Positions 8,661 through 20,203 of a stretch of 64,000 nt of DNA are shown here, piece after piece. The position numbers and the translations under genes were made by a program. How positions within the stretch are numbered: position 1 is the stretch's first letter; every line of letters begins with the position of its first letter. Origin of the DNA: an uncultured Clostridia bacterium (GTDB taxonomy: Bacteria > Bacillota > Clostridia > Lachnospirales > Anaerotignaceae); NCBI GenBank assembly GCA_944383885.1, contig CALWRF010000028.1, positions 62,001 to 126,000 of the forward strand. The letters are read 5' to 3'. The notes beneath the pieces were generated by a model. The model was given only the letters and a program-made list of their open reading frames with translations. It was not told where the DNA came from and did not search any database.

Positions 8661-11558
8661 TTATTTTACTATATTTTCGCAGAAGTTCATGAGAATTACA
8701 GCCGCTTCCGCGCGGGTGGCTTTGCCCTGTGGATTAAGACTGCCGTCGCCCATTCCGCCTATAATGCCCGCATTCACCGCCCAAGCCATAGCCGGCATTG
8801 CGTAGTCAGAAATACCTTCATAATCAGAATATTCCCTTATTGCCATTCCGCCTTGGGCAGTGTCATAACCTTTGGACTGTGCGTAACGATACAAAATCGC
8901 CGCAAATTCTTCTCTTGTAATATCTTCGCCTACTCCAAAAGTATCGCCATAGCCTGCCGCTATGCCGTTTTCATTTGCCCACGCAATGGCTTTGGCGTAG
9001 TATTTATCGCCTGCAACATCTATAAAAGGCGCTGTATCATTCTGTTTTGGTTTGCCTTCCATATTCCATAAAATTACAGCGAGCATTTCTCTTTGCAGAT
9101 GAGTATTCGGCGAGAACCTACCGCCTCCCATGCCGCTCATAAGCCCGTTATCAGCCGCGTATGTCACAGCATTATAGAACCAGTCGCTTTCTTTCACGTC
9201 TGTAAAAGAAACTGTTTCATTTTCTTCGCTTTCTCCTGTTATTTCTTCTGTTTCATTGTGTTCATCTGAATTTTCAGTATCTTCTTCCTCTATCTTTTCC
9301 CATTTCGCGTAAATAGTGGTGTCTTTTGTCAGATATACCTCTTCTATTTTCTTTGTCAGGTCTTCATCGGCATACCATCCAACAAACTTATACCCTTCCC
9401 TTTCCGGCACATAATCGTCAAGGTCTATTCCGGTATACTCCTCTTTCAGCTCTTTATCCATATCCTCGCCGCCATTGGTGTTAAATGTAACAAAGTAATA
9501 TGAAGGTGAGCTGCTCCCTGAGGATTTTTTCTTCCAGTTCGCTGTAATTGTGGTATCTCCATTTGGCATAATAAAAGTTGTGCTTGCACTTGAAGCGTCG
9601 GCAAATGTACCGCCATTAGAAGACGTCCAGCCACTAAAACTATAGCCTGACCTTGTTCCTGCGTCAATACTGATTTGCCTGCCGCCTTCATATTCGCCTC
9701 CGGCTGTGCTGCCGCTGCCGCCGTTTAAATCTACCGTAAGGGTATATGTGTCCGGCTCAGTTTCAACAACAGCAAAGGAGAGAACAACTTGTGCTCTGAC
9801 GCTTTCTGTTCCGGAAATTGTAAGCGTTTCATTATAATTACCAGCTCCAAGTCCTGTGTTGGGCTGTACAGTAAACTCTGCCGTACCATCCGGCTCAAGT
9901 AAGACCGCTCCATCTGTAAAGCCCTCTCCTGCTGTAATGGTATAGTTTGTACTTGTCGGTAAATTTACCGTTATGTTTTGATTTCCCGTATTTGTAAGTA
10001 CTGCCTTCTGCGCGTCTGGCGCTTCTGTATAGCCTGCCGTTTTACTGCCAAAATTCAGCGCAGCCGGGGACACGGAAATACCATAGCTTGGCGCAATATA
10101 TTCAGGTATAGTGATTTTCAGCGTCTGGCTTACATTATCTGCCGCATCTTTTACCGCAATGTAAACATCCTTTGCGCCTGCATCCAAAAGATTTGTTATG
10201 GTAATGGCATTCTCTCCTTTGGCGCAGTAAGCTCCCGGTTTGGAAGTGTCGATATCCGGTTCATTCTCCCCGCTTTCAACAACTTCATAATAATATTCTC
10301 CTGCCTCATCGCTGGTAAACTTTATTGTCGCTGTACTTGTAAATTCTCTGACCGCACTTCCGTCTGTCAGCTTAGGGGCTGTTGTGTCAAAAGCTGACTG
10401 CACATCAATCAGCCGGCTTCCATAGTCCGTCTGCTTTGTATTGTCGTTTTCTCCGCCGTTGTACTGCTCATTAAATACGTACAGCTTTGCCGTATCGCTT
10501 AATGTTACACCAACAGGGAGTTTAAGACTTGCCTTTCCGTCTGCTCCGTTTGATGTACCGTCTAAGTGCAAAATGCGCCCGTAATGGGTTACCGCATTAT
10601 TATCTACTATAACAACGGAAATGTATTCATTTTCCCCTGTCTGCGCATTGGAGTAGTAAAATGATATTGCGTCGCCGCTTCTGTTCATTACCGCGTCATA
10701 AATAGAAAATTTGCGGTTTTCATCTAAAAGCGTTAATTTCCATTCGTTTCCGCTGTAATCGTCTATAGATGTTAATCCTCCGTCCATTCCGCTTGCGGAT
10801 TTTCCTCCTTCAGCAGCTGATGTGAATAGTACAGAATTCAGATTCAAGTTAAAAGCAGGACGAGCCGTCAAGTCATTTTCAACAGAGAAAAATTTTACAA
10901 AACCATCACTGCTAACCATCCCCGCTGCATTATTACTGTCAGGATTAGGTGAGCGCAGCCACCAATTGTAGGCATTGCCCCCGGCAAATTTCGCTATCAA
11001 CCCTGGAGCTTTGTCATAATTTCCAACATAATCCGCAAGTTCCCTTGCGGAAAGGAAAAACATCTTATCGTCCGTTGTCAGGCTGCTTGTTCCCCATTTA
11101 TAAAGATACAAGCTGCTCTCCGTAACGTCCTCCTTTGCAACACCCATCATGGCATTTTGTTCTGCGGCTGAAAAGTTGGACAAATTAGACGCAAAGGTTT
11201 TGCACCACTCATGTGCGTTACTATTCTGATAATCATTTGAAAAATATTCATCATCGAAAGATACATATCTTTCAAGCAGATATTCTGACAACAAAAACAT
11301 GCCATTTGTATTTCTGTCATTTGCTTTATCTGCGTCCAGTACACGCCATTTAATTGGGTCTGACCCATTCATACCAAAATAGATATAGCTGTTTGGAGTG
11401 TAATATGTATTTCCATCCGCTGTTGGGTCTTCTATTCCGCTTGTACCAAGCATAACGGCTTTGTCACCGTCTGCCGCAAATGCGGTCGTTGGTACAAAAC
11501 CCACCACAAGACAGATTAAGAGCAGTAAGCTGAGTACTCTTTTTGGTTTCAGTTTCAT
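8661..11558 (-). CDS. Secreted SLH-domain surface protein with DUF6273 and InlB-type repeats
   Basis: A 965-aa secreted protein, probably bound to the cell wall. An N-terminal signal peptide (basic n-region, LLLLICLVVGFVP core, cleavage likely after TTAFA) leads into a DUF6273-like region with the WWLRSP signature near residue 200. Ig-like or abnormal-spindle-like segments occupy the middle. Two InlB/Listeria-Bacteroides repeats follow (about 604-680 and 689-755, each ending in an AKW or ANW motif). Three SLH domains (about 785-965) end the protein, with cues FTDVKESDWFYNAV, FIDVAGDKYYAKAIAW and YSDYEGISDYAMPAMAW. SLH domains bind pyruvylated secondary wall polymer. The ATG is preceded by AGGAGG. 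The role is probably surface adhesion or sensing; no enzymatic domain is recognised. Confidence 0.9.
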   Translation of the reverse strand: MKLKPKRVLSLLLLICLVVGFVPTTAFAADGDKAVMLGTSGIEDPTADGNTYYTPNSYIYFGMNGSDPIKWRVLDADKANDRNTNGMFLLSEYLLERYVSFDDEYFSNDYQNSNAHEWCKTFASNLSNFSAAEQNAMMGVAKEDVTESSLYLYKWGTSSLTTDDKMFFLSARELADYVGNYDKAPGLIAKFAGGNAYNWWLRSPNPDSNNAAGMVSSDGFVKFFSVENDLTARPAFNLNLNSVLFTSAAEGGKSASGMDGGLTSIDDYSGNEWKLTLLDENRKFSIYDAVMNRSGDAISFYYSNAQTGENEYISVVIVDNNAVTHYGRILHLDGTSNGADGKASLKLPVGVTLSDTAKLYVFNEQYNGGENDNTKQTDYGSRLIDVQSAFDTTAPKLTDGSAVREFTSTATIKFTSDEAGEYYYEVVESGENEPDIDTSKPGAYCAKGENAITITNLLDAGAKDVYIAVKDAADNVSQTLKITIPEYIAPSYGISVSPAALNFGSKTAGYTEAPDAQKAVLTNTGNQNITVNLPTSTNYTITAGEGFTDGAVLLEPDGTAEFTVQPNTGLGAGNYNETLTISGTESVRAQVVLSFAVVETEPDTYTLTVDLNGGSGSTAGGEYEGGRQISIDAGTRSGYSFSGWTSSNGGTFADASSASTTFIMPNGDTTITANWKKKSSGSSSPSYYFVTFNTNGGEDMDKELKEEYTGIDLDDYVPEREGYKFVGWYADEDLTKKIEEVYLTKDTTIYAKWEKIEEEDTENSDEHNETEEITGESEENETVSFTDVKESDWFYNAVTYAADNGLMSGMGGGRFSPNTHLQREMLAVILWNMEGKPKQNDTAPFIDVAGDKYYAKAIAWANENGIAAGYGDTFGVGEDITREEFAAILYRYAQSKGYDTAQGGMAIREYSDYEGISDYAMPAMAWAVNAGIIGGMGDGSLNPQGKATRAEAAVILMNFCENIVK

Positions 11559-11689
11559 TGTCTAACCTCCTATCTTTCTTATAACACCTAACCGCAAATT
11601 TCCTTTTATAAACTGACATGCCGGGACTCTTTTCTGTTTTCCATGTTTTATAGACCGGCTCTATAACTGTCAAATCCCATTTGTGCTTT

Positions 11690-11698
11690 ATTATAGCA
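11690..11698 (-). promoter_or_regulatory. Candidate extended -10 promoter of the SLH gene
   Basis: TGCTATAAT on the minus strand fits TGnTATAAT. A second candidate, TTGACA (11668-11673) with TATAAA (11647-11652), has a short 15-nt spacer. Both would give a 5' leader of roughly 85-125 nt. Confidence 0.4.
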
Positions 11699-11937
11699 TA
11701 TTTTCGGGATTTTGCCATATATTTTCATACACTCTTTCACCTGTAGACTCTTAATATTCCATAAAAGATATGGTTATGGCTTTCTCACTCAGTTTTAAAA
11801 TATCTTGTCGGCTTTCTGCCAGCAGGCATAAAAATAGCTGCCGTTTTATTCAAAAATAGCTGCTATTTAATGATGTATTTAACTGTTTTAACTTGCGGCA
11901 AACTTCTCAATAAATGGGAGGTTTTTGGATTGAATTC

Positions 11938-12291
11938 TTAGTCCAATTCAGCCCGGCTGAATAAGTCTAAAATAAAAGGTTTATCATCACAGGCTTTTTT
12001 GAAACGAATAATAAAATCTGACAGAGCATTTTTATCTTTTGAATATACACAAAACATACTGCCCTCTGGGTCAAAGTCTATTTTTTCTTGTAAATCTGAA
12101 CACTGTTCGTCCAAAAACACTTGAGCTAAACTTTCCCAATCATAACCGTTTCCCTCAAATCCTTCATCAGCACGAGTATCAAAAATCTCTTGTAGGTATT
12201 CTCCTGCATTTAAACAGACAGAAGCACTTTCTTCATGTTCAATCCATAAAAATGGTGCAATTTCTTTTTCAAATTGTTCTGTAACTTTCAT
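11938..12291 (-). CDS. Imm51-family immunity protein
   Basis: A small acidic protein of 117 aa matching the Imm51 family of polymorphic-toxin immunity proteins. The conserved blocks WIEHEESASVCLNAGEYLQE, FDTRADEGFEGNGYDWESLA, FCVYSKDKNAL and the terminal LFSRAELD are present. Such proteins neutralise a cognate toxin domain in the cytoplasm by direct binding. I start at ATG 12291, with AAGGGGG 6 nt upstream; an upstream TTG start overlaps that site. No toxin gene is adjacent, so this looks like an orphan immunity gene. Assignment is from pattern recognition of the family. Confidence 0.75.
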   Translation of the reverse strand: MKVTEQFEKEIAPFLWIEHEESASVCLNAGEYLQEIFDTRADEGFEGNGYDWESLAQVFLDEQCSDLQEKIDFDPEGSMFCVYSKDKNALSDFIIRFKKACDDKPFILDLFSRAELD

Positions 12292-12457
12292 ATATATCCC
12301 CCTTTTCAAAATCCAATTTGCCGCTCTGCTGCTTAAGAAAATTATATCATAGGGCTGTTAACAAATCTACATCATTTCAGCCTGCCGGCGTATTTGTCCT
12401 CTCTGGCAAACCACGGGAAAGCTTTCCCGGTACGGAAGAAATAGGTGTTTTTGAATA

Positions 12458-12503
12458 TAAAAACCGCCCAGACGTGGAATAGTTCGTCCGGGCGGCTGTT
12501 TTA
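12458..12503 (-). terminator. Terminator of the ATP synthase operon
   Basis: Arms CCGCCCAGACG (12464-12474) and CGTCCGGGCGG (12485-12495) pair with one mismatch around a 10-nt loop. On the minus strand the stem is followed by TTTTTAT. It lies about 100 nt past the epsilon-subunit stop. The stretch between it and Imm51 holds only the palindrome GGGAAAGCTTTCCC. Confidence 0.8.
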
Positions 12504-12605
12504 TAAAAATTTTATTTTTACCATCACTGACCATAAGCTGCGGATAAAGCGTATTTCCTGCAAATACTAATTGGGCAAAACTATATAATTTAAGCAGCGC
12601 TTAAA

Positions 12606-13007
12606 TTATTTTTTAGTTACTTTAAGCCTTGCCATTGCTCTTGCCAATGCCGCTTTAGAATAATAATATTCTTTCATGCTTTCCCTCTGCCTAAGCCTCT
12701 CCTCAGCTCTTTCTTTTGCCTGCTGAGCTCTTTTAACATCTATTTCCTCCGGAAGCTCGGCTGTGTCAACAAGAAGTATTGTATAATCAGGCATTATCTC
12801 AACAAATCCGTCGCTTACAGCAGCAATATGCCAAACTCCGTCAACCTCATACTTAAGCTCTCCGGACTGTATTGTAGTAACTGTGCTTTCGTGTCCAGCC
12901 ATAACTTCCATCATTCCGTCAACAGCGGGAATTATAAGCTTCTGACATGGTCCGCTGTAAAACTTTTTGTCGCTGGCAACTATGTTCAAATTAAAACTTT
13001 TAGCCAT
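12606..13007 (-). CDS. atpC: F-type ATP synthase epsilon subunit
   Basis: The 133-aa epsilon subunit of the F1 central stalk, which couples rotation to catalysis and can inhibit ATP hydrolysis. It has the usual N-terminal beta-sandwich (FNLNIVASDKKFYSGPCQKL, PAVDGMMEVMAGHESTV) and a C-terminal helical hairpin rich in charged residues (KRAQQAKERAEERLR). It is the last gene of the operon, 14 nt after atpD, and is followed by the operon terminator. The start ATG 13007 is preceded by AAAGAGGTG. Confidence 0.97.
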   Translation of the reverse strand: MAKSFNLNIVASDKKFYSGPCQKLIIPAVDGMMEVMAGHESTVTTIQSGELKYEVDGVWHIAAVSDGFVEIMPDYTILLVDTAELPEEIDVKRAQQAKERAEERLRQRESMKEYYYSKAALARAMARLKVTKK

Positions 13008-13021
13008 ATACGCACACCTCT

Positions 13022-15289
<2,268 letters not shown>

Positions 15290-15302
<13 letters not shown>

Positions 15303-16813
15303 GTTCCCTTCACCTGCTCTTTATAGTCGGAAACTCCTTTTAATATGGTTTCTTTTAATTCCTCTGAATAATCTCCTTTTTCCATTATGTTATTAATAAG
15401 CTCAGGGTATGTCCTGTCAAAATATGAAATCAGTCCGTTTTCAAATTCTTTAAGCTTTTTAAAAGGAATATCGTTCATAAGTTTATTTTGAACAGCGCAC
15501 AATATTATTATTTGCTGATACAGCTTTAATGGCTTGCAAGTTGGCTGTTTAAGTATTTCTATAAGAATATTTCCGTAATTAAGAAGGTCTTTTGTAGACT
15601 GGTCTAAATCTGAGCTGAACTGTGTAAACACTTCCATCTCCCTGTATTGTGCCAAATCTATACGCAAACTTCCTGATACCTTTTTCATTACTTTTGTCTG
15701 AGCAGCCCCTCCAACACGGGATACTGAAAGTCCTACATTAACCGCCGGGCGCACACCTGAGAAAAATAAGCTGCTTTCAAGAAAAATCTGCCCATCGGTA
15801 ATTGATATAACATTTGTAGGTATATATGCCGAAACATCTCCAGCCAATGTTTCTATAATAGGCAGAGCCGTCATTGAGCCTCCGCCGTTTTCATCATTAA
15901 GCTTGCACGAGCGTTCCAAAAGCCTTGAGTGCAGATAAAAAACATCTCCCGGATAGGCTTCTCTTCCAGGCGGTCTTTTAAGAAGAAGCGATATGGTACG
16001 GTATGCCACAGCATGCTTTGACAAATCGTCATAAATAATAAGTACGTCCTTGCCTTTTTTCATAAAATACTCGCCTATGGCTGTTCCAGAATACGGCGCC
16101 ACATACTGAAGAGATGCCGGGTCGCTTGCCGGAGATGAAAGTACAACAGTATAATCCATAGCACCGAATTTTGTAAGTGTTGTAACAAGGCTCGCTATTG
16201 TGGATGCCTTTTGTCCTATAGCTACATATATGCATATAACATTCTGGTCTTTTTGATTTAATATAGTGTCTACGGCTATTGATGTCTTACCTGTCTGCCT
16301 GTCGCCTATAATAAGCTCCCTTTGTCCGCGCCCAATAGGAAACATAGAGTCTATAGCCAATATGCCAGTTTGAAGCGGTTTGTTAACCGGAGCCCTTGAT
16401 ATAATGTCAGGGGCTTCTTCTTCAATGTTCATAAGCTGGTCTGTTTCAAACTTTCCTTTTCCATCTATAGGATTTCCAAGGGCGTCAACAACACGACCTA
16501 TAATACCGTCACCTACATAAACGCCTGCCCTTCTTTTAAGCCTGCGGGCTTGAGAGCCTTCCTTTATGCAAACATCAGAACCAAAAAGTATGCAGCCAAC
16601 GGTTTTCCGCTCAATTTTTTGAACCATGCCCTCTATATCGTTGTCAAACATTACTATCTCGCCGTACATAGCATTTTCAAGACCGTATACAGTGGCTATG
16701 CCGTCGCCAACCTGTATTACCGTTCCGGTTTCCTCTACGCTTGTTTTAACCTCAAAATTACTTATTTCACTTTTTAACACAGAAACTATCTCGTCTGGTT
16801 TTAACCCGCTCAT
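15290..16813 (-). CDS. atpA: F-type ATP synthase alpha subunit
   Basis: The non-catalytic nucleotide-binding subunit of F1 (507 aa). Walker A is GDRQTGKT at residues 170-177, and the family blocks [20 protein letters not shown] and [15 protein letters not shown] are present. The ATG overlaps the atpH stop by 4 nt (ATGA arrangement). Its 3' end overlaps atpG by 13 nt. Such tight overlaps suggest a strongly coupled operon. Confidence 0.98.
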
Positions 16814-17322
16814 TGGCTCACCTCCCGTGTTAATTTTGCTTTAAGCGCGTTAAGACTGTTTTTTACGCTTCTGTTATATGTTTTTCCGCCGCTTTTTACT
16901 ACAATGCCGCCTATAAGCGACAAATCCTTTTTAAGCTCAATGTTAAAGTCTTTTTTGCCTTCAATTAAACAAAGAGTTTTTTTAATGGCGCTTATTTGCC
17001 CATCATCAGGCTTTGAAACATAATATAACTGTGCCGTTCCTATTCCCATTTTGTCAAGCGACAGTTTTTTATAGGAATTGAAAATTTCAAATATCATTTC
17101 CATTCTTTCGTTGTTACACACAACATTTAAAAAGCTCTCAAGACTTCCGCCGAAAAAATTCTTGATAAGCCTGTGTTTCTCGTTTTTTGTTACTGCCGGA
17201 GAACACAGACATTCAAAAAGCACTTTGTTATTTAAAAGTATATCTCTGCATTTTTCAATCTCATCGCCGCTTATGTTCTCTTCATAAAGAGCCTTGGCGT
17301 AAACATCAGAAATCTCGGTCAA
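16810..17322 (-). CDS. atpH: F-type ATP synthase delta subunit
   Basis: The 170-aa stalk subunit that ties F1 to the b-subunit dimer. The N-terminal helical domain begins VYAKALYE, and the C-terminal signature is [25 protein letters not shown], trimmed here to its typical core. It starts 4 nt inside the end of atpF and ends 4 nt inside atpA, so all three genes share overlapping stop and start codons. Confidence 0.95.
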   Translation of the reverse strand: MTEISDVYAKALYEENISGDEIEKCRDILLNNKVLFECLCSPAVTKNEKHRLIKNFFGGSLESFLNVVCNNERMEMIFEIFNSYKKLSLDKMGIGTAQLYYVSKPDDGQISAIKKTLCLIEGKKDFNIELKKDLSLIGGIVVKSGGKTYNRSVKNSLNALKAKLTREVSQ

Positions 17323-17804
17323 CGCCTATCACCTGCCTCGGCAATAAAATCATCAACCATCTTTCTGTTGCTTTCTTCGCTCATTGATTTTTCAGCTACC
17401 TTCTGCGCCGCCATAATAACCATGTCAGCAGCATTAAGCCTTAAATCTGCAAGAGCTTTCTCTTTTTCCTCGTTTATTGAGCGATTAGCGTTCTTAATTA
17501 TTGTATCGGCATCGTTTCTTGCTAACTCAATAATTGAGTCGTATTCCTTTTGGGCTGCTGTTTTGGCTTTTTCCATTATGGCGTCTGCCTCGGCATTAAC
17601 ACCTTTTAATGTTTCCTCATATTTATTTTTAAATTCCTCAGCGCCCGCTTTGGCTTCTTCAGCTTCATTTAATGATTTATTTATAATATCCTGACGTTTT
17701 TTTATTATGTCGTTTACTGGTTTTAAAAGAAAATGCTTTAAAATAAAAAAAATAACAATAATATCTATAAATGTCCAAAGGATATTGAGATTTAAATCCA
17801 GCAT
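17319..17804 (-). CDS. atpF: F-type ATP synthase b subunit
   Basis: The peripheral-stalk subunit (161 aa). One N-terminal membrane helix (about residues 8-27, IVIFFILKHFLLKPV) is followed by a long charged Ala/Glu/Lys-rich helix that dimerises. AAGGAGG lies before the ATG. It follows atpE after 12 nt. Confidence 0.96.
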   Translation of the reverse strand: MLDLNLNILWTFIDIIVIFFILKHFLLKPVNDIIKKRQDIINKSLNEAEEAKAGAEEFKNKYEETLKGVNAEADAIMEKAKTAAQKEYDSIIELARNDADTIIKNANRSINEEKEKALADLRLNAADMVIMAAQKVAEKSMSEESNRKMVDDFIAEAGDRR

Positions 17805-17816
17805 AAGGATTCCTCC

Positions 17817-18038
17817 TTATCTTAAGAACATTATTATCATAATCGCTATAACAAGCCCGTAAATGGCAGTTGACTCAGCAAGAGCACAGCCAAGAAGCAG
17901 AATTTTGTTTATATCGCCCTTTGCTTCAGGCTGTCTGGCAACGGCTTCAGCCGCCTTTGATGTTGCTATACCAATTCCTATTCCTGCCCCAGCACAAGCC
18001 AAAACGGCTATACCTGCTCCCAATGCTACTAAACCCAT
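17817..18038 (-). CDS. atpE: F-type ATP synthase c subunit (rotor ring)
   Basis: A 73-aa hairpin of two membrane helices joined by the polar loop [10 protein letters not shown]. The ion-carrying carboxylate is E55 in LAESTAIYG. Compared with the known Na+-binding c subunit of Ilyobacter tartaricus, Ser and Thr after the Glu are kept (S56, T57). The Gln ligand of helix 1, however, is Ile22 here ([10 protein letters not shown]). That is more consistent with proton use, but ion choice cannot be settled from sequence. The gene lies 36 nt after atpB. Confidence 0.96.
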   Translation of the reverse strand: MGLVALGAGIAVLACAGAGIGIGIATSKAAEAVARQPEAKGDINKILLLGCALAESTAIYGLVIAIMIIMFLR

Positions 18039-18074
18039 AATAATTCCTCACTTTCAAAAATAGTTTAATTGTTA

Positions 18075-18761
18075 TCACTCAATAGATTCTTTTATAAATA
18101 AAGATGTTAAAAAAACAAACACATAAGCCTGAATAAGTCCGTCAAAAACATCAAAATAAAAACTGAATGGTATTGGAACTATAACAGGCACAATAAGCTT
18201 AATAAGCTCCATTACAACAAAGCCGCCAAGCATATTGCCAAAAAGCCTCATGCAAAGGGAAAGCGGTCTTATAAATACTTCAAGCACATTAATAGGCGCT
18301 ATAAGCGGCATAGGCTCTGCAAAGCTTTTTATAAATCCCTTGGCTCCTTTAACCTTAATTCCGGCATACTCAATCATTATTATGCTTATTATGGCAAGCC
18401 CTGCCGTAACATTAAGGTCTTTTGTCGGCGGCGTAATTCCAACAAGACCAGCCATGTTAGAAAAGCCTATGTATACAGCCATTGTTTCAAGAAGCGGTAT
18501 AAAAGCTTTTCCTTTTTCGCCAAGAATTCCATAAAAAAAATTATTCATTCCCTCAACGGCTGTTTCTACTATAATCTGCCTTTTAGTATTTGGCACAATC
18601 TGCAGGTTTCTTGTAAAAACAAAGCACAATACGGCTATCACCGCAATTATCACCCATGTAATAAATACCGATTCCGGTATGGGAATGCCTCCAAAAAGCG
18701 GTATAGTAAAGCTTGTTTTAACATTCATTTCCTGCATAAGTTCCTCAGCCAAAGCGTCCAT
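18075..18761 (-). CDS. atpB: F-type ATP synthase a subunit
   Basis: The membrane stator subunit (228 aa) forming the ion half-channels against the c ring. The essential arginine is R172 in LCMRLFGNMLGG. Several hydrophobic helices span the length. It is the first gene of the operon; no atpI-like gene precedes it. GCAGGTG lies 8 nt before ATG 18761. The transcript starts inside a region holding a LacI-type operator (18789-18806). Confidence 0.97.
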   Translation of the reverse strand: MDALAEELMQEMNVKTSFTIPLFGGIPIPESVFITWVIIAVIAVLCFVFTRNLQIVPNTKRQIIVETAVEGMNNFFYGILGEKGKAFIPLLETMAVYIGFSNMAGLVGITPPTKDLNVTAGLAIISIIMIEYAGIKVKGAKGFIKSFAEPMPLIAPINVLEVFIRPLSLCMRLFGNMLGGFVVMELIKLIVPVIVPIPFSFYFDVFDGLIQAYVFVFLTSLFIKESIE

Positions 18762-18788
18762 TAAAATATCACCTGCCTTAAGAACAAT

Positions 18789-18806
18789 AATTTAAACGTT
18801 TAAATT
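18789..18806. promoter_or_regulatory. Palindromic operator at the atp operon start
   Basis: An 18-bp perfect palindrome, AATTTAAACGTTTAAATT. Its CG-centred form is typical of LacI/GalR-family operators. It lies just downstream of the predicted transcription start of the atp promoter. Its 14-bp core is repeated exactly at 19085-19098, in the promoter of the divergent LacI-family gene. Confidence 0.75.
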
Positions 18807-18816
18807 TATGTACTAA

Positions 18817-18845
18817 AGTTTATTACTCATTTTTTATATTGTCAA
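18817..18845 (-). promoter_or_regulatory. Promoter of the ATP synthase operon
   Basis: On the minus strand TTGACA (18840-18845) and TAAACT (18817-18822) are spaced by 17 nt. The predicted start near 18810 places the palindrome 18789-18806 at about +4 to +21. Confidence 0.65.
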
Positions 18846-19045
18846 GTTTAAAAAGGCATAATTATATTTTTTAAAATCAATATTTATATGGCGTTATTTT
18901 TGCTAAAATTATTGTAATATTAAACAAGCATTAAAACTATATGGTTGTTTTGTATGTTTAAAACCAATAATCCGCTTTGTATTTTATAATATTTTGGTAA
19001 ATTTTTATTTTTATTAATATATATAAAATTAATATTCTTTCGTGA

Positions 19046-19074
19046 TTGACCTTTTGCTGCCGCGACTATATAAT
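19046..19074 (+). promoter_or_regulatory. Promoter of the LacI-family gene
   Basis: TTGACC (19046-19051), a 17-nt spacer and a perfect TATAAT (19069-19074). The transcript would start near 19081, directly before the operator copy at 19085-19098. Confidence 0.8.
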
Positions 19075-19084
19075 ATAAGCTAAA

Positions 19085-19098
19085 TTTAAACGTTTAAA
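19085..19098. promoter_or_regulatory. Second copy of the palindromic operator
   Basis: TTTAAACGTTTAAA, identical to the core of the operator at the atp promoter. Its placement just after +1 would block transcription of the regulator gene, as expected for autorepression. Confidence 0.75.
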
Positions 19099-19115
19099 AA
19101 TTAACATAAAAGCAG

Positions 19116-20120
19116 GTGTTTAAAATAGATAATTATAATAAGGTTACAATTAAAGACGTGGCTGCCCGGGCAGGAGTGTCAACAGCCACCGTGTCAAACG
19201 TTATAAATAACAGCACTCCAGTTAAAGAAAAAACAAAAGAGCTTGTCCTTAAAACAATAAAGGAGCTTAACTATCACCCAGACCGTATGGCAAGGGGTTT
19301 TAAAACAGGAAAAACCCATACCATAGGGCTTATCGTTCCTGATATAAGCAATAATTTTTTCGCCTCTCTTATAGAAAACATAGAATCCATACTTAAAGAA
19401 AGAAATTATCAGGTTCTTATTGCCAATACCCATGAAAGCGCCAAAACTGAACTTGACATTATAAAGCTTTTTACATCAGGTATGGTAGATGGTCTTATAA
19501 TAGCCTCATCAATGACAGAATATAAACCTTTGGAGGGCGTACTGCCAAAAAACGGGCGTATTCCCGTGGTGTTTCTTGAAAGGTCTGTAAACAACTGCCC
19601 CTTTGACTCTGTTATGATATCGGACTATGCCTCAACTGCCCAAAGCGTGGAATACTTAATTGAAAACGGACATAAAAAAATAGGCTTTTTATATGGCATA
19701 AACACCATAAGCCCATGCATAGAAAGATTAAACGCTTATAAGGCAACCCTTTTAAAATATCACATACAGATTAATGACAGTTATATAAAAAACGTGCCTT
19801 TATACGCTTTCGGCGAGATTAAAAATTTAATTGATGAAGGCTGTACGGCTATTGTAGCTTCAACAAACAAAGTTACAATAGATGCCATAATGTATTATTT
19901 AAACAACGGCATATCCTTTGACAAAATCCAGCTTGTAGGTTATTTAAACGACAGTTTTGCTTCAGAAAGCATGACAAACATGCTTTCTGTGCTCCACCCG
20001 ATAAAAGAACTTGCCTCCCATGCTGTAAAGCTGCTGTTTAACCGCATGGCAAACCCTTCATCAAACATAAAAAATACAGTGCTTTTGAGCCGGTTTGTTA
20101 AACCGCAGAATACAAAATAA
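19116..20120 (+). CDS. LacI-family transcriptional regulator, likely controlling the atp operon
   Basis: A 334-aa LacI/GalR-type regulator. The N-terminal HTH reads TIKDVAARAGVSTATVSNVI with hinge helix YHPDRMARGFKTGKT, followed by a periplasmic-binding-like effector domain (HTIGLIVPDISNNFF onward). It is divergent from the ATP synthase operon; each promoter carries the same palindrome. That arrangement implies repression of both itself and the atp genes. The effector is unknown. The only orthodox start is GTG 19116, but GCAGG sits right on it. The better-spaced codon would be ATA 19125, so the true start is uncertain. A hairpin terminator follows. Confidence 0.9.
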   Translation: MFKIDNYNKVTIKDVAARAGVSTATVSNVINNSTPVKEKTKELVLKTIKELNYHPDRMARGFKTGKTHTIGLIVPDISNNFFASLIENIESILKERNYQVLIANTHESAKTELDIIKLFTSGMVDGLIIASSMTEYKPLEGVLPKNGRIPVVFLERSVNNCPFDSVMISDYASTAQSVEYLIENGHKKIGFLYGINTISPCIERLNAYKATLLKYHIQINDSYIKNVPLYAFGEIKNLIDEGCTAIVASTNKVTIDAIMYYLNNGISFDKIQLVGYLNDSFASESMTNMLSVLHPIKELASHAVKLLFNRMANPSSNIKNTVLLSRFVKPQNTK

Positions 20121-20156
20121 ATATGCTTAAAAAATACATCATGAAAACCGCAGAAA

Positions 20157-20203
20157 AACGGCGCTTTCCGCTAATTTAATCGCATTGCTGAAAGCGCCGT
20201 TAA
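20157..20203 (+). terminator. Terminator after the LacI-family gene
   Basis: Perfect arms AACGGCGCTTTC (20157-20168) and GAAAGCGCCGTT (20190-20201) with a 21-nt loop; the following tail TAATTATT is only weakly T-rich. Confidence 0.7.

Noticed and set aside
9446..11368. Several frames within the SLH gene on both strands
   Set aside because: They are shadows of the 965-aa gene and lack ribosome binding sites.
11464..11718. 84-codon minus-strand frame upstream of the SLH gene
   Set aside because: It overlaps the SLH start and promoter in another frame; the SLH signal peptide and AGGAGG site explain the region.
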